This document shows positions 1-11,799 of a stretch of DNA of 64,000 nucleotides, piece after piece. The stretch covers positions 6,099,729 through 6,163,728 of the forward strand of contig CM069600.1 of the NCBI GenBank assembly GCA_035771175.1, read 5' to 3'. The notes beneath the pieces were generated by a model, which was not told where the DNA came from, ran no database searches, and saw only the letters and a program-made list of their open reading frames with translations. Source of the stretch: Paratinospora sagittata. Its lineage: Eukaryota; Streptophyta; Magnoliopsida; Ranunculales; Menispermaceae. How positions within the stretch are numbered: position 1 is the stretch's first letter; the number at the start of each line of letters is the position of its first letter. The position numbers and the translations under genes were made by a program.

Positions 1-1195
1 ATAACATATAGATATCAAGCATTTATAATAAGTTCGATGCAAGTAAAAGCTTATCAATTTGGATCCACATTCCACATGCATTGGGTTACTAGTGCACGTT
101 TATTTCACCGTACCGTTGACCCCAATCATTTCCTTTCCTAAAACCCTCCTATGACAAGGTTAAGTCCCCCTATTAGCCAAATAGATGGGCCCAACCAAAG
201 TCATAAGGTTTTCTCAAATCAATGTATCATTCAAAACATTAGAACACACTCATGCTTTCAACATACAATATATATAAGTGATATGATGACATAAAATATA
301 TAATCATAAATGAAGTCTACTCACAACCAAGCCTCGCGAGAGTATTTAACCAGACACGACCACTAAACCGAATCAACCCAATCAAGATCCTGAAACGTAC
401 ATCAATATCCTACCATACATCAATTTCTATGCTCAATCACATAGACATTACACATTAACCCTAAATCAGCCCACATATAAACAATAGGCCTAAATCCCAT
501 CTAATCCCATCATTCAACTCAAATCACATGACTTAGGCCTCTAATGCATAGTTCTCATTCATAAACCATTCTATTAATCAAAAATACTGATTTTCAATTC
601 CTTAAGTATAAACATGCCCAAATTGGGTCACTTGATCACAAGTAGGCCTAACCCATGATATTGTCACAACCACCAAATCAGTAGCATAATCAACCTTAAT
701 CATGCTTAATTAAACATAAGTTGCATCAATTCAATGATTCTAGGCCAAAAGCATCAAAAGCCCTAAAATATGAAAATTTTCATACTTAGGCCATATTGCC
801 GATTTACACTAGGTCACCATGTTCAGCCATGTATATCACTGATTTTGCATCATGGGTTCATCAACAATGGCAACTAGGTCAACATAGTTTACATGCAAGC
901 TATTTGGAAAGGTGTAAGTTCATATTCTAAATTTAGGTCTAATACAAGCAACCCTACCAATTCTTCATTTAATATTCTGTTCAGATGTATCAATATACCA
1001 ACAGAAAAACGTAATCACAAGATCAACCGTACAGATTGAAGTATGTGAAGAAACAAACCTTCTGTCCAAATATCAGCCCAATCCAATGGTGGACCGAAAA
1101 GATAAGAATCTTTGATGAACACGTCTCTAATTAGACAATTTCTCCTTTGCTGCTGCAAATACTCAAACTCAGATGACTATACCAACAATGGGTAC
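1..1195. other. AT-rich intergenic sequence, no gene seen
   Basis: No open frame, splice-bounded exon or RNA gene can be supported here. Texture and position next to a minus-strand Gypsy fragment suggest decayed LTR or retrotransposon sequence, but no terminus or target duplication is visible. Confidence 0.35.
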
Positions 1196-1199
1196 TCAA

Positions 1200-1425
1200 G
1201 TTGCGAAATCTAACCTTATGAGGAAGAGGTTGCGAGTTCGAACTTGGGGGAGGCCCTATATTATTCATGGGAGTGTGAATAATATGGACAAATGATCTCG
1301 GTGACCGGCGTCCTTGTGTGGCGTGGCTGGCCGAGATGGAACAATATTATGGGATCCATAATGGCTAGGCGTTCGCCACACGGCTGCGGTCATGGTGGTG
1401 CGCCCGCACCTGGGTAGGGGGCACG
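1200..1425 (+). repeat. Unclassified short repeat, possibly SINE-derived
   Basis: A more GC-rich stretch with a Pol III B-box-like motif (GAGTTCGAAC, 1234-1243) that abuts the truncated end of the Gypsy protease fragment. No poly(A) tail or target duplication was found. It could equally be LTR debris. Confidence 0.2.
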
Positions 1426-1446
1426 CTTTGCAACCCAGGGTGTGAC

Positions 1447-2289
1447 AGAGGGACTCATCTCCGTATCGACCTTGACAATCTTGGCTGGATCGTCCCCGAT
1501 CTGCACCTCAGCCCATTCATCCTGAGGTTCGAGCCCTGACACCTCTTCCCGGGGGTCGAAGTCAGAATTGGCTGGATGCTCTAGGAGCATTAGTTGTTTC
1601 TCTGTAGACTTCAGACTGTCGTCATGTTCACTATTCTTCTTCACAACTGTCACATAGCAGTCCCGTGACTCCTTCTGGCTATCCCGTACTACTCTGACGC
1701 CTCGCTCTGTTGGGAACTTCAGAGCCAGATGATAGGTTGATACGACCGCTCTTAGGTTATTAAGAAGGGGTTTTCCTATGATAGTGTTATAGACGGTAGG
1801 ACACTTTACCACCAAAAAATTAGTCATAGCCACGGTTTTGTGCTCAGAGTCACTTGCCGTTACTGGTAAAGTTATCTGTCCTTCGGGCATGATGTTATTT
1901 TCGGTGAAACCGATCAGAGGGACATCTACCAGGGTCAGATGAGCCTTGGTCAGTCATAGTTTCTCAAATGCTGACTAATAGAGGATATCTGCCGAGTTAC
2001 CATTATCGACCAGTATCTGACGGATTTTGTAGTTGGCCACGGTCATCGTGACTACTAAAGCGTCGGCATGTGGTCAGATTATGTCTTGAGCTTCCTCCTC
2101 GGTGAAGGTAATCGCAAAGTCGACCCGCTTCTGTTTCTCAGGTCGGTACCCTAGGTTCATGACTTCTGACCTTGATTCCCGGACGTATGCCTTCATATCC
2201 CGGTTCAAGGTATTGATCTGATCTTCGTCGAAAATTGTTCTTATCTCGCCTACCGACCCAGTTTGGTTGTCTTCTGGAGTCCTTCGCCG
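1447..2289 (-). pseudogene. Gypsy retroviral-type aspartic protease fragment (broken)
   Basis: Minus-strand translation gives a retropepsin-like segment: the active-site region reads ILVDNGNSADIL (about 2040-1990), followed after two in-frame stops by a conserved run containing TVYNTIIGKPLLNNLRAV (about 1800-1740) and then STYHLALKFPTERGV, typical of plant Gypsy polyproteins just after the protease. The active site is DNG, as often in plant elements. The stops in the segment between the active site and the YNTIIGKP motif, and the abrupt loss of homology near 1447, make it a pseudogene. Its role when alive was to process the Gag-Pol polyprotein inside virus-like particles. Confidence 0.7.
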
Positions 2290-3493
2290 GTTGGGATTTT
2301 TCACGAACTCCCTTAGATAACCTTTGCGGATTAGCATTTCAATCTATTTCTTGAGGTCATAGCACTGGTCGGTATCGTGACCGTGGTCTCGATGGTACCG
2401 GCAGTACTTCTTCTTATTCCACTGTTCCGCGGGCATTTTTAACTTTTGGGGCCATCCAATATACTCTATGTTCTAGATTTCGAGGAGGACCTGCTCTCGT
2501 GATACAGTGAGAAGCATGTAGTTGGAGTACACGTTTTGAGGTACTTTGTTACTCATTTGACCTCGGCTGCCACCATTCGGTCTTTTCCCACCTATGTTGT
2601 CCTCATTCGATTCATATTCCCTTTTTTTCTTGTTCTCCTTCTTCAAGCTTTTCAGGGTTTCATCCGCCACTTGCTTCGCTTCAATTTGCTTGTCGGCATT
2701 GATGTACTTTTCTGCTCGGTCGAGGATCTCTTCGTAGGTTTTGGCCTTATTTTCCCCAAGGGAGTATTGGAACTTCCCTGGCCTCAATCTTGCGAGGAAG
2801 GCGGTGATTGTCGTTTTATCGTCGCAGTTATCTACGTCGACTCGTACATCGTCGAAGTGACCGAGGTACTCCTTTAAGGTTTCACCTTTATTTTGTTTGA
2901 TGCCGAGCAAACTGTTCACGGGTTTTTCCCTTTCCTTCTTTCCAGCAAAGTGGTTTATGAACTTGTGAGCCAAGTGCCCAAAAGAACATATAGAGCCAGT
3001 TTTAAGTTTTCAATACAACTTCCGAGCAGATCCGCCAAGGGTGATCTGGAAGCCTTTGCACATAGTAGCATTGTCGTAGCCTTCTCTGAAGAGCTGACCT
3101 GATCCGGGAGAAGACCGAACTGTGACTTCTCTTGGCGTTCAGTGAATGACGTAAGTCTTTAGTAGACAATAACTTACGACTAGGAAGGGGTTTTCCCGGC
3201 ACTGACCTCTTCTTCGAGGTCGCACTTCGGCACTTACTCTCCTCCCCGCTCTGAGGCCGAGAGCTAGAACGTGGTAGATGACTATGAAGTGGTTGTAGGG
3301 GAGTACTTCCCTCTACATCCGTTGCTGCTCCAGGACGTTTTGAGTCATTTTTTCAAGGTTCTTCTCTATAGCAGTCAACCTTGATTTTTGAGCAAAATTC
3401 TTTGACTGCTTCTTCAGTAGTCTTCCCCTTTGTTTATGGGGTGCTGCCGGTGTGGCGATGGTAGAGTTGTTCTTGACTTGCAATGTCGATCCT
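2290..3493 (-). pseudogene. Gypsy gag (capsid/nucleocapsid) remnant
   Basis: The longest clean piece (2473-2973, 166 codons) contains the plant retrotransposon gag core, including the signature SLLGIKQNKGETLKEYLGHF. The same frame extends upstream to about 3100 with a recognisable gag N-terminal helix region. Downstream, near 2340-2430, a nucleocapsid-like stretch reads RYHRDHGHDTDQCYDLKK, resembling a degenerate zinc knuckle. Frame breaks separate it from the protease. Gag would form the cytoplasmic virus-like particle. The leader and LTR end follow at 3494-3520 in the order expected for a minus-strand element. Confidence 0.7.
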
Positions 3494-3965
3494 CACAGAC
3501 GGTGTCAAATGTTGGTGCAAGATTTGATAAACACCAGTAGATGATGAGGTGGAAGGAAGATGTTGATCTGGAACTTGACTGGGTACTGGGAAAATCATCG
3601 GAGGTTGGTGATCTGAGAGAGAAAAAAAAAAAAGAGAATAGGCTATCGTGAGGAACACCGATGTGGTGTCGGCCAAAGACCCCTCTGATGCCTAAGTTAG
3701 TTCAGAACTGCTTAATGCTGAACTTAGTCGAGAATGGCTTAGAGTTGCTTACCTTCCCCTTAGGGGTTTAGGTTTTTTTTTAGAGAAGGCTTGAGGTCTT
3801 TGGCCTTGTCATGGTGTTGTTGTAGAATTAGGAATCTAACTCGTGCTAGAAAAACATATTTGGTTCCTGATAAGATTTGGTCTGATCCTCATGGGATCCG
3901 TATGACTTATCAGTCTCCTAGTTGAACTGGTAGAGTGTCTGGCTTTATCAGAGTTGGACTAGGAG

Positions 3966-5160
3966 TGTAATACCCTAGGATTTCATAAATAAAAAAATGT
4001 ATCGTTCGAGACTCTCTGTACGGCGCAACGCGGTTCTTTCCGAAGGAAGGCGCTAGATCTGAAAGAATAAGTTATTATCTGAAGGTGGGGAACGAAACAT
4101 AGGTTTGCGTGTCTTATAACTTTTATTAAAGTTTACCATTCATTTACACAACATTATTGCGTATAACGTTCATACCGTCATACTTATGCCTGTATATTTG
4201 GAGTTCATGTATTACACTGTTCTAATTCCGGATTTGTGGTCAATCTGGCTCAATCATACTTAAATAGTGAACGGGAGGCAGCGAGCTGCTCTAGGAGATT
4301 GGTATTTAAGCAGACCTCGTGTCTCACATCTCAACTAGAAACTGATCTGGTTGGTCTTATTGAAAGCTATCAGCTTATACAAGTAATATTGAATGTCCTA
4401 GCCTTGCACGTCGTGATACCGACCCCGATAAGGATCACCAAACGTTACCAAAGTCAGTCTAAATGTTAAGTAAAGACCGGACCAGTTCATGCATTGGCAT
4501 CATACATATCACCACTTAGGGACGTATGTGGTTTATGATTCATAGAATAGTTAGGAGCGATGCTCGTTATTCATTATATTTCTCTGGAGAGGGACGTACA
4601 ATGAGAACCCAGTTGAATTCCTAAGGAGGGATATCTGTACGTGAATCCAAAGCATCGATCTTGAGGAGGGATGTACAATGAGAACCCGACTACACCTGGG
4701 GAGGGACATCTGTACGTGAATTCAAGCGATGTACAATCATCAAACCATTACGAGACGGTGTCATGCATACATACATATTGATTGATTATGACGTTCTCAT
4801 GTATATTTAAGATATTTGATATTGAAGTATGCTTTATTAACTGTTATATTCATGAACTATTTTACCCACTGAGCACGTTAAACTCACTCCATGATTATCC
4901 AATTTTAATAGGAAATTAGGGTGGACTGGGTGCAGGTTTTTGGGGCCCACATTTTGTACCCTTTGTATTATTCATTGGGGATTTTTGGGAGAATGTTCCC
5001 TTAACCATTTCATGTACAAAAATATTTTGAAATTAATGAAATCAGACTTGTACTGTATTGTATTTTCGCTGTGTACTCTGCTGTCATTGTGATAATTCCA
5101 AATGCGCGCCCCATCCATGAGTGTACCGCCAGTTTAGGCGCATCCGGGCGGGGTGTGACA
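3966..5160 (+). mobile_element. Solo LTR (1195 bp) with perfect 5-bp target duplication
   Basis: Begins TGTAATACCC and ends GGGTGTGACA, giving the TG...CA ends and imperfect terminal inversion of a Gypsy-type LTR. It is flanked by AGGAG at 3961-3965 and again at 5161-5165. No internal domain is present, so it is a solo LTR left by LTR-LTR recombination. It lies inside the LTR of the older minus-strand Gypsy element. Small open frames inside it have no recognisable product. Confidence 0.85.
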
Positions 5161-5243
5161 AGGAGTGAATTCTGAACTTGTCGCAATGGATCACACTCTA
5201 TTCCTATCCGACCAGGGATTTCGTCATCATTCATCCCGAAGTC

Positions 5244-5280
5244 GGAGATCACTAGTGGTCGGAGATCACTAGTGGTCGGT
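5244..5280. repeat. 17-bp tandem doublet in Gypsy LTR
   Basis: Two back-to-back copies of GGTCGGAGATCACTAGT-type sequence. GGTCGGT motifs recur through 5260-5520, as in tandem enhancer-like LTR subrepeats. Confidence 0.5.
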
Positions 5281-5610
5281 ATGCCGATCTATGGTCTTTC
5301 CTTATGGTTGCCTGATACTAAAGATTCAGTCTGTCTTGAAGTCGGTATAAAGTGGTCGGTGACCCCCGATAATTGATATTGATCAGGCAACTCAGATGTT
5401 CCTTAGCCGACCTCTCATAGTGGCTGTTATATTCAACTGGTCGGTAGGACAAGCCATGACTTCTGCTGTGTGCCTGGTTAGGCAGATCTATCACGCTTGT
5501 CTGGAACAGAACAGGTCGGTATAACTACCTAATATGTGCTATGTCTCACTGAACTAGACTAATATGGTCGACGTGTCTTATGCTCGGTATACGATCTAAC
5601 AATATGTATA

Positions 5611-5960
5611 ACACAGTAGTGAGATGTAAAATGGCAAGGATACTTGTGAATATTTATGTATAAGTTTTGTGAGAAAGAAAAAGAAAATGGATAGTATTTT
5701 GTGTGCATATATATGGAATGGGTTGAATATAAATGATGTTGATTCGTATGTGATATTGTAATTTGATTATGTGGTTTGGATGAGAGTATCAGTTTTTTTG
5801 TGGAACCTTAGAATCATGGGTAGGTTCTGCCGAAATTTTTACTAATTTTTGAGGTATTGTCTTAAAGGACGAGGCTGACAGTGTATTGTATACATCTAGG
5901 TATGACGTATATAGTATTCTGTGTAGGTCATGACGTCACCCTACGGAGGGGGTCGTGACA
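5611..5960 (+). mobile_element. 3' fragment of a Gypsy LTR ending GGTCGTGACA
   Basis: The last ~80 bp (a GTATTCTGTG motif, then GGTCATGACGTCA and ...GGGGGTCGTGACA) match the 3' ends of the LTRs at 24418-26389 and, inverted, at 59949-61827. The 5' boundary is only estimated, and no TGT start was found. Confidence 0.55.
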
Positions 5961-6240
5961 ATAAAAGCTTTAAGTCAAGTTCTTGACTTAGATGAATTTG
6001 GTGTTATAATTGATGATTGTAAAAGTTTGTTGTGTTCTTTCCCAAATGTTCAGCTTAGCTCAATTTTTAGGAATAGTAATATGGTTGCCCATCGTCTTTG
6101 TCAATTTGCAGGTAGTGTTAACTTTTTTAGTATTTGGAAAAATTGTATTCCCCCTATTATCTCAGATGTAATTTATGTAGACTCTCATTCACTATCAATA
6201 TAAGTTTGTTTCCCACTTTGAAAAAAAAAAAAAAAAAAAA
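5961..6240 (+). mobile_element. 5'-truncated L1 LINE tail with RNase H remnant and poly(A)
   Basis: An 82-codon frame (to 6203) resembles the C-terminal RNase H-like domain of plant L1 ORF2 or RVT_3 proteins: an IIDDCKSLL segment, then FRNSNMVAHRLCQFA, the usual N-x-VAH helix. A 20-nt poly(A) run at 6221-6240 follows about 20 nt after the stop. It starts immediately after the LTR end at 5960. I could not identify a target-site duplication. Confidence 0.65.
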
Positions 6241-6351
6241 GTGGTTCTCCTTCAAGCAGGGTTGGTTAGCTCCAATAGCTGGCACTTGACCAATGATCGA
6301 TAGCTCACCCGGTTACGCATATATCCCTTCTCACATGATAGTGCTTGTAGC

Positions 6352-6772
6352 TAGGGGTGTTCATTCTACTGACCAACCCGAACCTTATAGGTTGGGTTAG
6401 GAATTAGCAACCCAATCAAGTTTGGGTTGGGTCAAGATTTTGCTAATTAACCCGAACTAATCAAGAATATTAAGTATTTCTTTAGTAAACATTTTTATTA
6501 GAGTCATCTATTGTTATTGTTATTGGATCACATAAAATCTCATGAACAAAATAACAAGGATGAAAACATTATTTGAATATATATATATATATTCATATTT
6601 GATTTAAAAATTTTATAGACATATTCATAATTGACTTAAAAATTAGCTTAAGAAATGAGAATTTAGAATCAATACATTAAAATAGACTAACCCGATCAAC
6701 CCAACTCGAAGTTATTGGGTTGGGTTGGTATTTGACCTCAACCCGATCCAACCCAACCCATGAACACTCCTA
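6352..6772. mobile_element. Non-autonomous hAT-like MITE (421 bp)
   Basis: Terminal inverted repeats TAGGGGTGTTCAT and ATGAACACTCCTA (one mismatch), flanked by an 8-bp near-perfect duplication, CTTGTAGC at 6344-6351 and CTTGTAGT at 6773-6780. The interior is rich in GGGTTGGGTT/AACCCAACCC motifs and has no coding capacity. The 8-bp duplication and A/G-rich ends point to hAT transposition. Confidence 0.75.
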
Positions 6773-6794
6773 CTTGTAGTGAACCTATTGAGCC

Positions 6795-7180
6795 TAAGGG
6801 TGTTCATCCTATCACCAACCCAAATAACCCGAACAACCCGATCGGAAGCATGTGGGGTTGGGTTTGGGTTTGTAAATCAAATCAAGATGAGTTGGGTTAA
6901 GAATTACTAACTCAATGAAGTTTGGGTTAGGGTAAGGTTTTACAAAACAAAACCCGATCACCCAACCCAAACTCTTCAATTAATATTTTTATTAGGTCAC
7001 CTATTATAATCAAATCATATAAAATCTCATAAAACTAATCAGATTCGTCTATAAAGTAAAAATTTTAAATCAATACATTCAAATAGATCAATCCAATCAA
7101 CCCGCCCTCAACCAAATCTGAGCTTCATTGGATTGGGCTGGTATTTGACTGAAATCCGAACCAACCTAAGATGAGGGCAT
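6795..7180. mobile_element. Degenerate relative of the adjacent hAT-like MITE
   Basis: Starts TAAGGGTGTTCATC and repeats the same AACCCGAAC/GGGTTGGGTT interior, about 20 bp after the previous element. The right end is eroded and no target duplication is evident. Confidence 0.45.
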
Positions 7181-7297
7181 TTATCCCTTGTATTAATAGT
7201 TGAGAATGCACTTATCTTTAATTCATTGCTCTAAAATGAAATTTTTTTTAGGTACGAATGATCCAATATAACAAATAGAATATAGATTAAAAAAAAA

Positions 7298-7323
7298 ATA
7301 ATAATAATAATAATAATAATAAT
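7298..7323. repeat. (AAT)n microsatellite
   Basis: About nine AAT units, roughly 95 bp upstream of the Abitram start codon. Confidence 0.9.
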
Positions 7324-7416
7324 GGCATCCGAGCCCCCAGCCATTAGGTGTTATGAGCCCTACCACTAATAACTTTGGGTGAGTGACTGATACCGTGATA
7401 CTACTACGACTTTGGA

Positions 7417-10400
7417 ATGGTGAACACAAGTGACGAAACTCAGATTCTGAACAACCATTCCGAATCAACGAAGCGATTAAAAGAAGAAGAAGAAGAGTTA
7501 CACAAGCTTATCGCTCTCAATCCGTCCAATCTACCTCCGATTCCTCCTTCCGCGATCGAATCCAATTTCGTTACTTACTTCGCTCCTGGTAATTGCAATT
7601 CACACATCAATTAATCAAATCACTCAAACTCTGTAACAAAAATTTCTTTTTTTTTAATGCAATTTTTTTTTTGCTTTTTGGGAGTTTAGGTTTGATTGCC
7701 TATTTGTTTTTGTTTTTTTTTTTTTTTTTTTAATTTTTTCTAGTTTTTTTTTTTCAGATTTTATAAAGCCAGGGCACGATCAGTACGTTTATCGTCACGC
7801 AAACGGGTAATTTCTTTTTTTGAAATGGTGATGAAATTTTAAATACGAAACAAATAAAATAGAATTACTAATATTTTTAATGTGTTATCTTTTCCTTTTC
7901 TTTTTTCTAAAGATTTTATACTTATTATTGAAATTTATGTGTGTTTATGAAAGGCTATGTGTTATTGGATTGGCACCGACTCATGTTGCGCTAAGAGAGA
8001 AGGGGGGAATTACTGGTGTTGATTTCAATGTTGGAAAGTCTGATAGAAGCGAAATTAAAGTCACCGGAAAGCGTAAAAAGGTGACCTTTTTTTGCTATTC
8101 TGTTCTTCTGATTGAGTATAAAATGCATTAGGTTTTAAATGTTTTAGGTCATTAATCATTTAGAAACAAACATATTCGAAAATTGATAGAGAGTAGCAGC
8201 CCCCCGTTTAAGATAAAATGTGAGAAAATCGATTAAGGTGGTCTGGACACATGCTAACAATACAGATTTAAAATAACATAAATAGAGATAATTAAGAAAG
8301 ATATAGCTACTTGTAATTTAGATTTTAATTTAACCCTTGATAGAGCGGAGTAAAGAAAGTAGATTCATGTAGCCGATCCAGTGCAATCGAGAAAGCGGCT
8401 TAGTTGAGTTGAGTATCGTTTAAATTCATCCAATAGTGTAAATGAAACCTATGTTGATTGGCATTTAAGTTGTGTTTGGTAGCTAAAAAACTTTTTCTTG
8501 AGAAAATAGTGTTTTCTTGAGAGAATATGCTCGAGAAACTTTTCTCATGATTGTTTTGTTAGACATGAGAAAATTTTCTCATGGTTTCAATTGCATAATT
8601 ATGACCTCTTCAAATTTAGTTGTGAAGAAATTTTTTCGCAAGAAAATCTTTTTACCCACCCTTCATCTCAGAAAATTATGTTGAAAAAAAAGGGAGGTGA
8701 TAATTAGGTGTTGTTCAAGTTAAATTTCTTCATGTATGATGTCAAATTTTGTGTTTTTTATGATATATATGAAAACTATGTAAAGATTGACATTTTTCTG
8801 AAAGCTAGCCCCTTGAACTTCAAATAAAAAACTTGTATTTGATGTATGTGCTGTTTTGCAGAATGCGCAGCACTTTGAGCCCAACACTGCTTTGTGCAAA
8901 GTGTGCGCCAATGATACTTTCTATGTAGTGAGGTTTGACACTGCCTCCCTCTTGTTTTATTCTGTTTGTTATATCGATCAGAGTTTCGGAAAAGTTTCTG
9001 GTGGTTTTGACAGGTGTTGCGTGAAAGGATCACTCTTGGAAGTGAATGATAGGCTAATTAAGCAACCTGGATTGCTTAACTCATCGGTGAGAATCATTTA
9101 ATATCTTTGTTTGGAAGTTATAATAATTGATGTTTTGATCTGCCTTGTTCTTTGGCTTGATATTAGGCAAAACTTTGTAATGCACATGACCCTTGTGTGG
9201 AGCATTCCCATAGCCCGCCCTATGCAATGTTTGCTGTTATTGAATTTGCGGTTTGTCTATTGTTTGAAGTGTTGATTGTTTGTGTGTCAGGATTGTTCAT
9301 CTCTTGTAATATGCTCAGAAGTAGGGTCTCTCAAATGTTTATTTTGCAATTGTTTTATGAATTAAGATCTGCAAAATGTCAGATTTATGATATATCAAAT
9401 TTTCAAGTTCAGGAAAGGCAATAGTATTGCTTGTTGGCTAAAGAATCTCTTTTTTGCAGATCAAAATGCAAGGGGATGGAATATGTAAGAAATAAATCAA
9501 AATTCAAAGCCCTTAATTATTTCTAAATTTTCTTCAAAGAAAGAAGATTCAGGAAAAAAGATGATATTTCTCAGTTGCACACTATTCGGAGGAGACAAAA
9601 TGGGATTGAATCTGACAAACAAAATCATAAATATAAATTTATAAGTTCTTAACAAGTTTAAGTTGCCCTCAAAGAAAGAACAATGTACTAGTCAAAAAGA
9701 AGTTTATTAATTCATTTCTTTGCATGTTTATTTTCCTTTTTTGTGAAAGCAAAATCTTTTAGAATTCTTATATATTAGTTTAAGTTGTTGGTTTAGGTTA
9801 CTGTTTACATAGGGAACAAGGTATGATATCTGAATTTATGGTGTAATCAACTGCTTTACTTTAGATGCTTGGTTTCTTGGCTGTCAGCTCATTTTAGCTA
9901 TTTCAGCTATTAGTTGCAACCTACCATCATGCGGGTAGGCGATCCAGCCAACTAGTTCAGTTTCTCAAGACACATGACATTAGGTTTTGACTCTTTGGTT
10001 AATGGACATCTTCTAGGGTCATGGATCTTACTCTTACAGCCGGAGTTCATACAATACATGATAGCCTTCTATGGATGCATCTTTTTGCATGTTGTTTATA
10101 ACCATGCGAAAAGAAGAGATTCATTGAATGGCAGAGGGAAGGCAGTAAGTCTTAGATCTGCGAGAAGTGTAGAGAGCCATCAATGAGATGCTAGGTTCTA
10201 GCCCTACGTATAGATTTTTGAAATGCTTTGTATTTGTTAACCTGTAAAATATGAACAAAAATTGTATCTGACATGCTAGTAACCTTTCCAGAATATGGAT
10301 GTGGTGAACAACATTGAAAAATACTATCATTGGCTAATGCAATGTGGAGACATAAAGCTCGGGATGGATCTAACAGCCCCAAGTTCCTTAATAATTTCTC

Positions 10401-10809
10401 TAACTTTACAAATTGTATGGTAGCCCATTGCTTTAAAATATTCTAATTATTACAATCAAAGGCAGCCCAGAAACCATTTTGGGAAGTTCTTTGAAGCAGT
10501 GCCAGGAGAGGCAGGAATGTTTGTAAATAATACGAATTTTACCAGCAAGTTTGTGTTAGTTACCATTTCATAAGTGAGATTGATGTTTGGCTTTTGTTAC
10601 TCTCATTGACAGATTCATGTTCTCTTGTTTATATTGTATGAAATGGCTGTGGAGTTAAAATTGTTCTGCTCATTTTAGTTAGTTTGTCATGACAGGCAGA
10701 TAGAGAAGGATATATTGCAATCATCATGCCAAGACCTGCTGATTGGCTTAAGATCAAGAGCTCCTTACTGGGTCTTGAAGACTACAAAAAGTTGAGAAAT
10801 CTCTTGTGA
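7417..10809 (+). CDS. ABITRAM: Abitram (FAM206/Simiate) family protein, six exons
   Basis: Exons 7417-7588, 7758-7806, 7954-8080, 8862-8932, 9014-9086 and 10696-10809, all GT-AG and in phase, give 201 aa ending at TGA 10807-10809. Residues 1-40 are charged (KEEEEELHKL). The core from D58 (DFIKPGHDQYVYRHANG) through GLCVIGLAPTHVAL, KVTGKRKKNAQHF (about 108-121), CVKGSLLEVNDRL and REGYIAIIMPRP to LGLEDYKKLR matches the whole Abitram family, which has a glycine-cleavage-H/biotinyl-lipoyl-like fold. In animals Abitram is linked to actin and nuclear speckles; the plant role is not established. The start is the first ATG in frame and precedes the conserved core by a usual distance. Intron 5 (1.6 kb) is the longest; intron 3 holds an RTE fragment. 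Confidence 0.88.
8190..8415 (+). mobile_element. RTE-type LINE 3' fragment in Abitram intron 3
   Basis: Broken translation shows the RTE reverse transcriptase C-terminus: ENRLRWSGHM (about 8220-8250), then EIIKKDIATCNLDFNLTLDRAE and IHVADP near 8285-8380, with internal stops. It is a dead fragment lying within an intron. Confidence 0.65.
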
Positions 10810-11795
10810 CTCTTCCTAAAGGTATTTCTCATCCCCCCTTATCAACCATCCACATGCGGGTGATACTGACAATTTCATTATGATGCATCCAACAGAGAAA
10901 ACCAGCTCCAGCTAATGATCTTTTATTGTCTCAAGTTTCTAACCTATACATTTCTATTTAAAGCATGTAATTTTTGGCAAGTGTTATGAGGCATTCAAAT
11001 GCGACAGTTTTGTGGAATATAGATATCATGTTGATTTAATTAAAAATGTTCCTATTTTAATTATCAAACATTATATAGTCTTTTTACCTCTCTGATTTCC
11101 TGTCAAGCTGATGCATATGCTGTTTCACATGAGCTACATGAATATGTGGTAACATAACCTTGTTTTGTTCGATTAGTATACTATTAGATTGTCTTGAGTC
11201 ATGTGATAGAGCATAATTGAATAAAATCTAATAATGCATTGATGGCAATATTTCTCTCAATGCTTTCAATCAATGTCACTTGAGCATTTTCCTACATCTT
11301 ATATGTGTCCTTGCATTTTATTTCTCTAGCTTGCTCTATTTTCTTCCATGTGACGAGGTCCTGATCAGAACTAGATAAAGTACCTACATCAAATTGAAAT
11401 TTACTAAACTACCAAGCTTTCACCTTGTGAGGTATTTTTCTTCTTTATTGAGAAAAAGTTTTAACTTCACTACTATTACTGTGAAAGAATTATTATTCAT
11501 TTATATACTAGTGTTCATGCGTAAATTGCATGTGACTTATTATTTATTAATTAAAGTCAGATAATTATTTCATATATAACAAAGATATATATAAATATTT
11601 ATCACATTTGATGTAAATAAAAAGGTAATGTTGTCATATAGTTTAAATTATGAGTAAAACGTTAAAAAGTTATTAGGGGAAAATAAGGAAATTTTAATTA
11701 AAAGAGCTTCAAATGTAAGAGATGTGTGCAAAAGTTATGATAGATTCTAGTGTATAGTAGAAATTGTTATAAGTTTTTAGATAGGTAAACAAAGA
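10810..11795. other. AT-rich sequence downstream of Abitram
   Basis: Holds the presumed Abitram 3' UTR, then AT-rich sequence. A 40-nt segment at about 11106-11151 reads openly as DAYAVSHELHEYV and ends at a GTAACA donor-like site, but no partner exon could be tied to it. No other gene is supported. Confidence 0.35.
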
Positions 11796-11799
11796 CGGT

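Larger units (their letters stand above)
1447..5610 (-). mobile_element. Truncated, decayed Ty3/Gypsy retrotransposon (5' LTR, gag, protease)
   Basis: Read on the minus strand: LTR sequence (about 5610 down to 3510, interrupted by a nested solo LTR), a primer-binding-like leader at 3494-3509 directly after an LTR end in ACA (rc of 3510-3520), then gag and an aspartic protease. Reverse transcriptase, RNase H, integrase and the 3' LTR are missing; the element stops near 1447. In-frame stops and frame breaks show it is dead. The protease style and leader suggest a non-chromovirus (Tat-like) lineage, which is inference. The outer LTR boundary near 5610 is approximate. Confidence 0.7.

Noticed and set aside
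8720..9033. Minus-strand frames across Abitram exons 4-5
   Set aside because: Shadows of the plus-strand exons; the plus-strand splice model gives a full conserved protein.
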